Positions 48,019 to 56,565 of a stretch of DNA of 64,000 bases are shown in pieces. Every line of letters starts with the position of its first letter. Within the stretch, counting starts at the first letter, position 1. A model generated the notes under the pieces. The model ran no database searches. It worked only from the letters and a program-made list of their open reading frames with translations, and was not told the DNA's origin. Both the position numbers and the translations under genes were made by a program. This DNA comes from Sphaerisporangium rhizosphaerae (GTDB lineage Bacteria; Actinomycetota; Actinomycetes; Streptosporangiales; Streptosporangiaceae), in the NCBI RefSeq assembly GCF_042665155.1, contig NZ_JBHTCG010000013.1, positions 124,001-188,000 on the forward strand. The letters are read 5' to 3'.

Positions 48019-48112
48019 CCGCCCTCACCGCCGGGCGGAGCATTCCCGGAACTCGACCCGCGTGCTCGACGTTGATCGACCGACCATTTCCCCTCGACAT
48101 GGCGAGGACGAC

Positions 48113-48952
48113 TTGACCACGTCACGATTAGTCCGCACGGCGACCGCGATAGTGGCGGTCGCCGCATGTGCCGCCTCCGGATGCAGTCTGACCCGTAATG
48201 AGCTGGTCCCGGCCGACTCGCAGCCGATTCCGCAAAGGGCGTCCGACGAACCCGACGACGCCGATGACGCCGATGACGTCGATGACAAGGTCGAGGGCTT
48301 CATAGAGGTCTGCGTCACCAGGAAGACGCGGACGCGGGTCAACTACCGGGGGTGTGACGACGCGCGGCCCGCGGTCACCTGGTACTACCTCCCGCTGAGC
48401 GCCAAGGTGCCGGCCGTAGGCTCGACGGCGAAACGCGGTACGTTCAAGCGGCCGAAAGCCGATCTCTACCGGGCGCCCGCCAAGGGAGGCCTCGGCACGA
48501 AGGTGATGATCGCCGACGTGGAGGACCGCGTCGAGATATGCGTGCTCAGAAGCAGCCGCATCCGGTTCTCCGAGATCAGATGCGATGACGGCGAGAAGGG
48601 CTACGGCTGGTACTACATCCGCATCGACGGCCACGTCCCGCCGGTGGGCAAGAAGGCCGAGGACGGTTCCTTCCGCAAGCCGTACGGCGACACCTACCGC
48701 GCCCGCAGAAAGGGCGGGGACGCGGCCAAGGCCGCGATCGACTACGAGGACCCGGATGCCGTCGAGACCGACGACGGCGAAGAAGAGGAGGAGAACTGCA
48801 CCTACACGATCAACGGGCAGTGCGTCGCCACCAACAAGTGCACCGCGATGATCAACAATGTCTGCGCCGACGGCGACGGTTCCGGATCATCCACCACCGA
48901 AAGCTGCCACAGCGTCTACATGCACAAACGATGGATCCGCCGCTGCAGCTGA
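48113..48952 (+). CDS. Hypothetical Cys-rich lipoprotein with a duplicated domain
   Basis: A 279-residue exported protein of no recognised family. TTG at 48113 is the likely start, with GAGG upstream. The signal peptide ends at a lipobox AASGC (Cys24). An acidic linker (about residues 44-58, DEPDDADDADD) is followed by two copies of a ~65-residue domain. Copy 1 contains EVCVTRKTRTRVNYRGCDD, WYYLPLSAKVPAVG and DLYRAPAKGG; copy 2 contains EICVLRSSRIRFSEIRCDD, WYYIRIDGHVPPVG and DTYRARRKGG. Each has a Cys pair and a WYY turn. A further Asp/Glu run leads to a Cys-rich tail (NCTYTINGQC, NKCTAMINNVC, ESCHSV) that may form a small disulfide module. Confidence 0.75.
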   Translation: MTTSRLVRTATAIVAVAACAASGCSLTRNELVPADSQPIPQRASDEPDDADDADDVDDKVEGFIEVCVTRKTRTRVNYRGCDDARPAVTWYYLPLSAKVPAVGSTAKRGTFKRPKADLYRAPAKGGLGTKVMIADVEDRVEICVLRSSRIRFSEIRCDDGEKGYGWYYIRIDGHVPPVGKKAEDGSFRKPYGDTYRARRKGGDAAKAAIDYEDPDAVETDDGEEEEENCTYTINGQCVATNKCTAMINNVCADGDGSGSSTTESCHSVYMHKRWIRRCS

Positions 48953-49346
48953 CGATCGATCGCCGTGGGTGATCGTCGCATGCCGTGTGGAACCCGGGCC
49001 GGACCAGGCGGCGATCTTCGAGGCTCTCCGGTCGCCTCTGCTCTCGCCCCGGCCGCTCGTCGCTCGTGGGCGGGGGATTCACTGTCCGGTCGCCCGCGGT
49101 GGTGGGCGTCAGAAAAATTTTCAGAATTTTGGATCTTGATGAAGGGAACTTTCAGGGTTATGTTCATGATCGTCCCGTCCTTCTCTACAGGCGGTGAGAT
49201 GTCGAGACGTTTCCCTGACGGCGGCCTTCTCCGTGCGCCGAGGTCGAGCTCGGTGTCGCCGGCGTAGTCCCGCCGCACGCTCATCGACATCAGGGAACCG
49301 GGCGTCGCACCGTGACCCCCCGTTGCACCTGTTCAGAGAGGTGAGC
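48953..49346. other. 394-bp leader region with AT-rich tract before the M23 gene
   Basis: 49111-49170 is strongly AT-rich compared with its surroundings and contains AAAATT (49114-49119) / AATTTT (49125-49130) as an inverted repeat. No recognised riboswitch was identified; in particular the c-di-AMP riboswitch core was not found. A minus-strand frame starting at 49167 was considered and not accepted. Confidence 0.55.
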
Positions 49347-50252
49347 ATGCCCACTCCCGGCGGTCCGATCCGGCCCACGACCCTCAGATCCGCGCTCACT
49401 GCCTTACTGGTCACCTGCGTGGCGGCGCTGCTGCCCCAGGCGGCCTCGGCACAGAGCTCAAGCGTCCTGGCCCTGTCCCACAAGAGCCCGTTCAACTGCG
49501 GGAAGACCTTCTACGCCAACAACTGGTCCCCCGGTCACAGCCCCTCGGGCGCCATCGACTGGCAGGACTACGGCGGCGACGACATCAACGGCGAGACGGT
49601 ACGCGCTACCGCCGCGGGCACCGCGTACTTCAACGACGCCGGGAGCACGAGCTACGGCAAGTGGGTCGAGGTCCGGCACAGCGACGGCACCAGCACCCGC
49701 TACGCCCACCTGTCGAGCATGGTGAAGGCGGCCGGCGGCTCCATGAGCGTCGGCCAGGGCACGACGATCGGGACCGTCGGCTCGACGGGCGGCTCCACGG
49801 CTCCGCACCTGCACTACGAGCAGCGGACCTCCGGCGGCGTGGTGGACACCAGCCCCACCGTCGAGGGCGTGACCGTGTCCCTGGGCCAGAAGAAGGCCAT
49901 CACCAGCACCAACACCTGCGGCGGTAGCAGCAACCCCTACACCCCCGAGGAGGTCTGCGGCAGCGGCTACGCGGTCATCGACTCGGCCGCCCTCACCGGT
50001 GGCCGCGCCTACCTGCTCTACAACTCGGGCAACCGTTACAACTGCGTCGTGACGCTGAAGACCACGAACCTCGGCACGGCGTCGGCGGTGTCGGCCTTCC
50101 TGGAGCCGCAGGGCGAGAGCCGGACCACCGACTCGGGCAGCTACGGCTACTACGCGGGCCCCGTCAGACGGGACGCGGCGGCGCAGTGCGTCAGGTGGGG
50201 CGGCTCGGTCGGCAGCAGCTCCTACACCAGCCCCTTCGAACACTGCGGCTGA
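49347..50252 (+). CDS. Secreted M23-family metallopeptidase
   Basis: A 301-residue exported LytM-type endopeptidase predicted to cut peptidoglycan cross-bridges or act on other bacteria. The signal peptide ends near QAASA (residue 35). Zinc ligands are H64 and D71 (GHSPSGAIDW) and H156 of the HLHYE motif; H121 and H154 are further conserved histidines. Residues ~175-301 form a second domain with several cysteines (for example EEVCGSGYAV, YNCVVTL, QCVRWGG), resembling beta-rich C-terminal domains of secreted actinomycete proteases. ATG 49347 follows GAGAGG. It ends before a strong hairpin. Confidence 0.9.
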   Translation: MPTPGGPIRPTTLRSALTALLVTCVAALLPQAASAQSSSVLALSHKSPFNCGKTFYANNWSPGHSPSGAIDWQDYGGDDINGETVRATAAGTAYFNDAGSTSYGKWVEVRHSDGTSTRYAHLSSMVKAAGGSMSVGQGTTIGTVGSTGGSTAPHLHYEQRTSGGVVDTSPTVEGVTVSLGQKKAITSTNTCGGSSNPYTPEEVCGSGYAVIDSAALTGGRAYLLYNSGNRYNCVVTLKTTNLGTASAVSAFLEPQGESRTTDSGSYGYYAGPVRRDAAAQCVRWGGSVGSSSYTSPFEHCG

Positions 50253-50338
50253 CCCGGCCGCGATCGCATCCGCGGCCCGGCCGGTGAGAAGCCTGGACGG
50301 CGCCACTTCACCGACCGGTCCTCCCGGCACGGCACGAC

Positions 50339-50377
50339 GCCGAAGGCCGCCACCCGTCACGGGAGGCGGCCTTCGGC
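50339..50377. terminator. Bidirectional hairpin terminator, 13-bp stem
   Basis: GCCGAAGGCCGCC (50339-50351) pairs perfectly with GGCGGCCTTCGGC (50365-50377); the loop can itself pair CCCG with CGGG. It lies between the convergent M23 and glycosyltransferase genes. Confidence 0.9.
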
Positions 50378-50408
50378 CTCGCCGCGCCGGAGGCCCCCGG
50401 TGGGCCGG

Positions 50409-51764
50409 TCAGGAAACGCCGACGACGGGCGCCTCCCGCGGAGGAAGGGCCTGCCGGCCGGGCAGGCCCTCCTGGCCGGGCTCGACGCTCTTGCCGGCCG
50501 GGGTGTTCACGTGCCGGGGGAGCAGGGCGTCGAAGACCGCGGCGCGGTCGAAGCGCATCGCCCGGGCGCGGGCGCGATGCTCCAGGTCCTGCCGCTCGGC
50601 GGTGGACATGTCCAGCACCACCCGGTCCACCGTCGCGGCCAGGCCGGCGACGTCCCCGGCTTCGACGATGACGGCGGTGTCGCCCACCGCCTCCGACGTC
50701 CCGCCCGTCAGGGTGGTGACGATCGGCCCGCCACCGGCCAGCATCTTCTCGGCCAGCGCGATGCCGAACGTCTCGACGAAGTCGGGCTCGGGCTTGGTGG
50801 GCAGGACGTAGGCGGCGCAGCCGCGCATGAGCAGCGGCTTCTCGTTGTCGTCGACATCGGTGAGGAAGACCACCCGCTCGTCCTGCCGGGCCATCTCCCG
50901 CACCTGCTCCAGCGCCGGTCCCGTCCCGGCGACCACCAGTTTCACCCGCGACCGGCAGCGCATCTTCCCGTAGGCGTCCAGCAGGTCGTGGATCCCCTTG
51001 GCCGCGGTCACCCGGGACAGGAACAGGATGTACCCGTCGCGCTCCAGGCCGCGGCGCGCGAGCGCGGCGTCCACCTGCGCCGGATCCGGGTCGAGGAAGG
51101 CGGCGGAGTCGATCGGCGGGTAGCTGACCGTCACGCGGCGCCGGCACTGTTCGGCGAACGTGGTGCCGCAGTGGGCGTCCACCTGCTCGGCCGAGGCGAT
51201 GATCTCCTCGCGGGTGTACTCGGAGACCGCGACGACCTCGTCGCCCGACAGGAACGTGGTGAACAGCACGGTCGCCGCGCCGAACCGGCCTTCCCGCAGA
51301 CACGACCGGATCACGTTGGTCACGTCCGACCCGACCGCCTTGGCGATGGTGTGCACGTCCGGCGCGAACCCGGCCGCCCGCGCGGCGGCGACCGCGTCCA
51401 TCACCACCGTGGTGTGCGGGACGAGGTACATCGACAGGCAGGTCGTGGGAACGGGCTCGGCGAGCAGTTCGACCAGGCGGCCGGTGAGGCCGGCCTGGTG
51501 GCGGCCGTCCGGCACCCGGTAGTCCCCGACCGGCTCCGGCCGTTCCACGGTGATGCCGGGGCTGTAGGGCAGCAACCGGTCCAGCGGCTTGAGCGGCAGC
51601 CCGGCCGCCTGCAGCGCCGGAATCGGCCAGGTCAGCAGCCGTACGTCGTCGAAGCCGCGGGTCAGCGCCACCTCGGCGAGATTGCGGGCCTCGCCGGAGT
51701 GCCCGCAGATGACCGGGTCGGCCCTGACCACGATGACGAGACGGCGACGGGGATGGGTCATCAT
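50409..51764 (-). CDS. Glycosyltransferase family 4 protein
   Basis: A 451-residue cytoplasmic GT-B enzyme that moves a sugar from a nucleotide donor with retention. The donor domain contains LFLSRVTAAKGIHDLLDAY, KLVVAGTGPAL and the E-x7-E motif in EPDFVETFGIALAEKM. The acceptor half starts with VIVVRADPVICGHSGEARNL. Substrate is not shown. The GH92 gene lies upstream on the same strand, separated by 249 bp of repeats, suggesting related mannose-type metabolism but not proving it. Confidence 0.85.
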   Translation of the reverse strand: MMTHPRRRLVIVVRADPVICGHSGEARNLAEVALTRGFDDVRLLTWPIPALQAAGLPLKPLDRLLPYSPGITVERPEPVGDYRVPDGRHQAGLTGRLVELLAEPVPTTCLSMYLVPHTTVVMDAVAAARAAGFAPDVHTIAKAVGSDVTNVIRSCLREGRFGAATVLFTTFLSGDEVVAVSEYTREEIIASAEQVDAHCGTTFAEQCRRRVTVSYPPIDSAAFLDPDPAQVDAALARRGLERDGYILFLSRVTAAKGIHDLLDAYGKMRCRSRVKLVVAGTGPALEQVREMARQDERVVFLTDVDDNEKPLLMRGCAAYVLPTKPEPDFVETFGIALAEKMLAGGGPIVTTLTGGTSEAVGDTAVIVEAGDVAGLAATVDRVVLDMSTAERQDLEHRARARAMRFDRAAVFDALLPRHVNTPAGKSVEPGQEGLPGRQALPPREAPVVGVS

Positions 51765-51786
51765 GCTTCCTCTGGTGTCTCGGGAC

Positions 51787-52010
51787 GATCGGAACAGAAC
51801 GGCCTGCAGATCGGAACAGAACGGCTGGCAGATCGGGACGGGACGGGCCGGCGGATCGTCAGGGGGGCGGGACCGCGGATCGGGACGGGATGGAACGACG
51901 GAACAACTACGGGCAATCGGGCGGATCGGCTGGGAACGAACGGGCGGTGCAGCTGGGGACGGCGGGCGTATCGGCTGGGGGCGGCGGGGGATCAGCCGGG
52001 CGAGGGCGGC
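51787..52010. repeat. 22-bp tandem repeats and degenerate gatcggg repeats
   Basis: Two near-identical 22-bp units begin gatcggaacagaacggc at 51787 and 51809. They continue into a longer field of degraded ggatcggg/cggcggg units to about 52010. It fills the space between the GH92 and GT4 genes; no gene was recognised. Confidence 0.75.
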
Positions 52011-52013
52011 CGA

Positions 52014-54149
52014 TCAGAGCGGGACTCCGGGCGGATCGGACAGCGACGGCGGGCGGATCCTGCGCCCCCACGCCGACGGCTCCGGGCCCAGCCGCAGGTG
52101 CAACCGGCCGCCGCGGTGCACGGTGGCGGCGCTCAGGTGCGTCGCGTGCAGCGGTTCACCGTTGAGGGTGGCCGACTGGACGTACTGCGCCGGCGGCTCA
52201 CGATCGACGCCGTCGACGCCGATCGGCGTCTCGCGGTGCCCGCTGGTCTCGATGACGAACTCCCCGCCGCCGGCCCGGAGAACGGCCCGGGGGAACGCGG
52301 GCGCGTTGACCAGGAACAGGTTCTGCCCGGCGATCGGGAACAGCCCGAGCGACGCCCACACGTACCACGAGCTGAGGCCGCCGGAGTCGTCGTTGCCCGG
52401 CAGCCCGCCGGGGCCGGTGCCGAACTGCCAGGTCAGCGCCGCGTGCACCACCTCGGAGGTGCGGTCGGGCCGGCCCGCGTAGTGGTAGGCCCACGGGGCC
52501 TCCATGTCGGGCTCGTTGTTCAACCCCTCGAACCGGTTCAGGGCGTATCCGGCCGCCATCTCGGCCGCCCGAGGGCGGCGGCCGGGCTGCGTCACGGGGG
52601 CGGCGTCGAAGCCGAAGAACCTGTCCAGCTTGCCGGCGAAGGCCGCGTCACCGCCGGCCAGGGCGATGCGCGCGGCCATGTCGTGCAGCAGCCGGAAGGA
52701 GTAGTTCCACTTGCCGCCCTCGTAGAACTCCGAGTCGCGCAGCAGGCCGGTGCTGGAGTCGAAGGCGTTGGACCACTGGCGCCCGCGGTCCTCCAGGTCC
52801 TCGGCCAGACGCCGGTCGTTCAGCGCCCGGGCGACCTGCGCCGTGCAGTGGTGGGCGTAGGCCAGGTCCAGGGTGTGGGTGATCGGGTGCACCACCCCGT
52901 GCTCGAAGAAGTCCTCGCCGTACAGGCGGCGCAGGTCGTCGACCATGTGCACCAGCGCCCAGTTCCAGTCCAGGCCCGTGCGGCCCAGAGCGTGGGCGTC
53001 CGCCAGCGCGGTGTGCGCGAGCGCGCTGGCCTGGCGGAAGAACCGGTCGGCGCCGCGGGCCATCCGGTACCCGATCGGGAAGTTGCCCTCCTCCTCGCAC
53101 ACCCGGATCAGCGACTCCAGCAGGTCCATGGCCCGGTCCGGCGCGATCACCGCGAGCAGCGGCAGCTGCGTCTTGTAGATGTCCCACATGGTGCACACGT
53201 CGAACGCGTACGGCCCAGGAGTCGGCCAGAACGGGCTCTCGTCGTCGGCGAAGCACGGCTTGATCAGCGAATGGTAGAGCGCCGTCCCGAACACGGTGCG
53301 GCGCGCCGGCGTGCCCCCCTCGACCTGGACCCGGTCGAGGTGATCGCCCCAGCGGCCCCGAGTGCGCGAACGCACCTCGTCGAACGCCGGCCGCCCGTGC
53401 CCGCACTCGCGCTCCAGGTTCTCCCGCGCCTGGTCGCATCCGCGCAGCGAGAACCCCAGCCGCACCTCGATGGTCTGCCCCGCGGCGGCCGGGCCCATGA
53501 AGAGCATGCCGAAGGGCCGCAGCGTGGTGTGCCGGATGCTGTCGAAGTCCAGGCGGGTGCCGCCGTCGATGAGCCGCCGGTCGTACCACAGCATCTGCCG
53601 CCAGCCCGGACTGTCCACCTCCAGGTGCACCGACAGCGGGACGCCCTCCATCACGACCGTGCCCTGCGCCCGGCCGTGGCCGATGCTCTCGACCTGCGCC
53701 CGCAAGGGCACGGTGCGGCCCAGCTCGATGGCCAGGCCGCCGCAGGACAGGTCGACCACGACGCGGGCGCTGCGGTGCTCGGGGAAGGTGTACCGGTGCA
53801 CGGCCACCTTGGCCCCCACGGTGAGCTCGCAGCGGACCCCGGTGTCCAGGGTGGCCGCGTAGTACCCGGCCTCCGCCACCTCCTCGCGCAGCCCCCACGC
53901 CTCGCCGAGCGCGTCCAGCGGCTGCACCATCGGCGTGACCCGGACGTAGTTGTAGTACTTGCGGATCGCCCCGGTGCCCGACTGCTGGAAGTGGGTGAAC
54001 CCGGACGCCTCCAGCCGTTCGAACATCTCCTCGGGCACGCCCTCGGTGTTCTTCGCGTAGCGCCCGTAGCCGGTCGGATACGCGCCGGAGTAGGCGCAGG
54101 CCGACACCATGCCGAGCGGCGAGGTGGCCCCCGGGTGGGTGTTGCCCAC
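52014..54149 (-). CDS. Glycoside hydrolase family 92 alpha-mannosidase-like, start uncertain
   Basis: A GH92 exo-alpha-mannosidase family protein, 711 residues from the GTG at 54149. Conserved blocks are GNTHPGATSPLGMVSACAYS at the front, CTMWDIYKTQLPLL and GLNNEPDMEAPWAYHYAG in the middle, and GLPGNDDSGGLSSWYVWASL, where a Ser replaces the Cys usual in this loop. The family removes terminal mannose using calcium. The reading frame with conserved N-terminal sequence (DDIDPFIGT, WWWPKPQ) continues upstream to 54254, where an in-frame TAG stands. No ATG, GTG or TTG lies between it and 54149. No signal peptide is seen. Confidence 0.88.
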   Translation of the reverse strand: MGNTHPGATSPLGMVSACAYSGAYPTGYGRYAKNTEGVPEEMFERLEASGFTHFQQSGTGAIRKYYNYVRVTPMVQPLDALGEAWGLREEVAEAGYYAATLDTGVRCELTVGAKVAVHRYTFPEHRSARVVVDLSCGGLAIELGRTVPLRAQVESIGHGRAQGTVVMEGVPLSVHLEVDSPGWRQMLWYDRRLIDGGTRLDFDSIRHTTLRPFGMLFMGPAAAGQTIEVRLGFSLRGCDQARENLERECGHGRPAFDEVRSRTRGRWGDHLDRVQVEGGTPARRTVFGTALYHSLIKPCFADDESPFWPTPGPYAFDVCTMWDIYKTQLPLLAVIAPDRAMDLLESLIRVCEEEGNFPIGYRMARGADRFFRQASALAHTALADAHALGRTGLDWNWALVHMVDDLRRLYGEDFFEHGVVHPITHTLDLAYAHHCTAQVARALNDRRLAEDLEDRGRQWSNAFDSSTGLLRDSEFYEGGKWNYSFRLLHDMAARIALAGGDAAFAGKLDRFFGFDAAPVTQPGRRPRAAEMAAGYALNRFEGLNNEPDMEAPWAYHYAGRPDRTSEVVHAALTWQFGTGPGGLPGNDDSGGLSSWYVWASLGLFPIAGQNLFLVNAPAFPRAVLRAGGGEFVIETSGHRETPIGVDGVDREPPAQYVQSATLNGEPLHATHLSAATVHRGGRLHLRLGPEPSAWGRRIRPPSLSDPPGVPL

Positions 54150-54254
54150 CTGCGGTTTCGGCCACCACCAAGTAGCGGCCAGACCGTGCCCTCGAGGCAG
54201 GTCGGTCGCCGCGGTGCCGATGAAGGGGTCGATGTCGTCGAGGATGGCCGGACT
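54150..54254 (-). pseudogene. Conserved GH92 N-terminal codons without a start codon
   Basis: This 35-codon extension is in frame with the GH92 gene and encodes family-conserved residues: the Asp-Pro-Phe-Ile-Gly-Thr motif and TWWWPKPQ. TAG at 54255-54257 closes the frame upstream. A GTG at 54273 exists in another frame, so a single-base change between 54257 and 54273 would restore a normal start. Confidence 0.7.
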
Positions 54255-54336
54255 CTATCCGGCCAGCCCCCACCTGCGGGTTTCGCGGAGATGAACTGCT
54301 TGTTCCAGACGTGTCAACCTGATCGCGGCGGCGCGC

Positions 54337-54636
54337 TCAGAAGCGGTACGACCCCACGATGGCCGCCTCGCTCCGTGCGAGGGTGCCGGGAACCACGCGC
54401 TCGCCGATGCCTCGCTGGAATGCCTTGAACGCGGCGGAGTCCGCCAGCGGCTCGCGGTCGTCCTCACCGACCACGATGTGGACGAAGCTCACGCCGTCGC
54501 CGAGCCGGAACGCGGCGTAGCGCAGCCCGCCCGGATCGTCGTGCGCGAGCTCGGACATGACGTCCTCCACCAGCCGCTGGTTCTCGTCCGCGGATTCGGG
54601 ACGGGTCTCGTACCGTACGATCACTACCTTGCTCAT
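54337..54636 (-). CDS. Antibiotic biosynthesis monooxygenase-type protein
   Basis: A 99-residue dimeric alpha/beta-barrel protein of the ABM/quinol monooxygenase superfamily. It starts SKVVIVRYETRPESADENQ and contains RYAAFRLGDGVSFVHIVV. No cofactor motif is seen, as is normal for the fold. AGGAGG precedes the ATG. It lies downstream of the MFS exporter gene on the same strand (74 bp apart) and probably shares its transcript and ECF control. Confidence 0.85.
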   Translation of the reverse strand: MSKVVIVRYETRPESADENQRLVEDVMSELAHDDPGGLRYAAFRLGDGVSFVHIVVGEDDREPLADSAAFKAFQRGIGERVVPGTLARSEAAIVGSYRF

Positions 54637-54710
54637 CGTTCCTCCTGTTTGCTGGAGATGGATTTTCGCTTCGCTTGGACCTGTCGGCGCCATGACGGCG
54701 CCTGGGCCGC

Positions 54711-56189
54711 CTATCCGGTGGCGTCGAGCCGCGTCGCGCGGCGCACGGTGCGGGCGAGGGCGATCCCGCCGATGACGCCGGCGAGGCTCAGCACCGCCAT
54801 CCACCCCGCCGCCGTGGACATCGCGTGCGCCGACACGTGCTCCCGCAACGGCGGAAGCGACGGTAACGGCGTGGCCTGGGAGAGGTAGACGGCGCCGAAC
54901 ACGGCGACGCCGACGACCTGCCCGAGTTGCATCGTGGTCGTGAGCAGGCCACTCGCGTCCGCCGCCCTGGCGGGCGGCACGTGGACCAGTGCCTGGGAGA
55001 GCAGCGGGCTGAGGGTCAGGCCCATCCCGGCCCCGCAGACGACCAGAGCCGTCCACATCAGCGGGCCGCCCTGGGTACCGTCCTGGAGTCCGGCGGCGAT
55101 ACCCAGGTAGGCGAGAGCGGAGATCACCATGCCGGCCGGCGGCAGTAGGTGGTGGACGCGTGCGGGCAGCCTCCGCCAGAAGAAGCCGGCCACCCCGAAC
55201 ACCCCCGCGAGCGGGGCGAAGGTCAGCCCGGCACGCAGCGCGCCGTCGCCCAGCCCTTGCTGCAGGTGCAGCGCGAGGGTGAACATCAGCCCGCCGTAGG
55301 CGACCTGCATGCAGATCAGAGTGCCGATCCCCGACGCCGTCCCCGGGGCCCGCAGCACCGCCAGGTCGAGCAACGGGTCGCCCCCGCGGGCCGCGACACC
55401 CCGTTCGACCAGGACGAAGACCCCGGCCAGCACGATCCCGGCGGCGACGCACCCGAACGTCCAGGCCGGCCGGCCGGTTTCGTGTCCGAGCACCAGCGGC
55501 AGCACGACCAGGACCACCGCCGGCACCGCGACGGCCAGGCCGGCGAAGTCGAGCCGCCGGGTACCGCGCGGCTCGTCCGCCGGCACCAGCCGGGGGACCA
55601 GCGCCACCAGCAAGATTCCCAGGGGCACGTTGACCAGGAAGACCGGCCGCCACGAGGCGCCCGCCAGGTTCGCCTCGACCAGCACGCCGCCCAGGACCAG
55701 CCCCGCCAGCGCCCCCACCGACAGGACGACCCCGTAGGCCGACAGCGCCTTGGCACGCGCCGCGCCCTGGAACCGCGTCTGGATGACGCTCATGATCTGT
55801 GGCACCATCACCGCCGCTCCGGCCCCCTGTACGGAACGGGCGATGACCAGCGTCGCGCCGTCCGGCGCGATACCGCAGACCAGCGAGGCCAGGGTGAACA
55901 CGATGGCGCCGAGCAGATACATCCGCCGCCGGCCATGGAGATCACCGAGCCGGGCTCCGGTGATCAGCAGCATCGCGTACGCGACCGTGTACCCGCCGGC
56001 CACCAGTTGCAGGGACGCTCCGGAGGCGTGCAGGTCCGCCCCGATCGACGGCAGTGCCACGTTGACGATGGTGACGTCGAGCAGGCCCATGAACTGACCG
56101 AGCAACAGCACGGCCAGCATCAGCCAGAGCCGCCCTCCCCGCCGGTCCGCCGAGCCTGCCGGCCTGGTCCTGACGTCCGGACTGACCAT
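54711..56189 (-). CDS. MFS drug exporter, DHA2/EmrB-QacA type
   Basis: A 492-residue membrane protein with about 14 hydrophobic segments. Motif A is GDLHGRRRMYLLGAI, and motif C of drug exporters is in SVGALAGLVLGGVLVE. The first segment LGQFMGLLDVTIVNVALPSI carries the motif D1 used by proton-coupled multidrug exporters. Substrate is unknown. AAAGGA precedes the ATG at 56189. It is divergent from an ECF sigma factor gene with a 376-bp gap, so coregulation is likely. Confidence 0.92.
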   Translation of the reverse strand: MVSPDVRTRPAGSADRRGGRLWLMLAVLLLGQFMGLLDVTIVNVALPSIGADLHASGASLQLVAGGYTVAYAMLLITGARLGDLHGRRRMYLLGAIVFTLASLVCGIAPDGATLVIARSVQGAGAAVMVPQIMSVIQTRFQGAARAKALSAYGVVLSVGALAGLVLGGVLVEANLAGASWRPVFLVNVPLGILLVALVPRLVPADEPRGTRRLDFAGLAVAVPAVVLVVLPLVLGHETGRPAWTFGCVAAGIVLAGVFVLVERGVAARGGDPLLDLAVLRAPGTASGIGTLICMQVAYGGLMFTLALHLQQGLGDGALRAGLTFAPLAGVFGVAGFFWRRLPARVHHLLPPAGMVISALAYLGIAAGLQDGTQGGPLMWTALVVCGAGMGLTLSPLLSQALVHVPPARAADASGLLTTTMQLGQVVGVAVFGAVYLSQATPLPSLPPLREHVSAHAMSTAAGWMAVLSLAGVIGGIALARTVRRATRLDATG

Positions 56190-56354
56190 GTCGGTTCCTT
56201 TCGGCACCTTCGCCGCCCGGGAAGGGGAGCGTCGATGCGATAGCGCTGAGCCGTGCCGCGTGGAGGTCGTCCAGCACGACGCCTCTCCGGACCACGGCGA
56301 CATCCCGGCCGCGCGCGACCTGGGACGATCGTGCGCGGTCACCGGTACAGATCC

Positions 56355-56407
56355 GGCCGGCCACCGGAACTCATCGGCCGGCCACCGGAACTCATCGGCC
56401 GGCCACG
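56355..56407. repeat. 21-bp tandem repeat, about 2.5 copies
   Basis: Units at 56355, 56376 and 56397 (partial) begin ggccggccaccgg. The array lies within the 376-bp divergent region between the MFS and sigma factor genes; no other gene was seen there. Confidence 0.85.
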
Positions 56408-56565
56408 GGAGATCCGGATCCTCAGGTACGCGGTGGTGCCGCGGGCCGGTCCCGCCTGGACGCGCCACGGCGGCGACCGATGATTTCCGGCCCCTGCCGG
56501 GATCTGTACCGGTGGAGGGTGACGCGGGTGCGACACACTTGTCCGACGACGGTTGGGAGAAGACG

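Noticed and set aside
48916..49167. 83-codon minus-strand frame starting MNITLKVPFIKIQNSENF
   Set aside because: It has only a weak ribosome-binding site, overlaps the end of the lipoprotein gene, and turns into Arg/Pro-rich shadow sequence after about 25 residues.
48953..49346. c-di-AMP riboswitch before the M23 peptidase gene
   Set aside because: The leader is long and such genes can carry one, but the conserved core sequences were not found.
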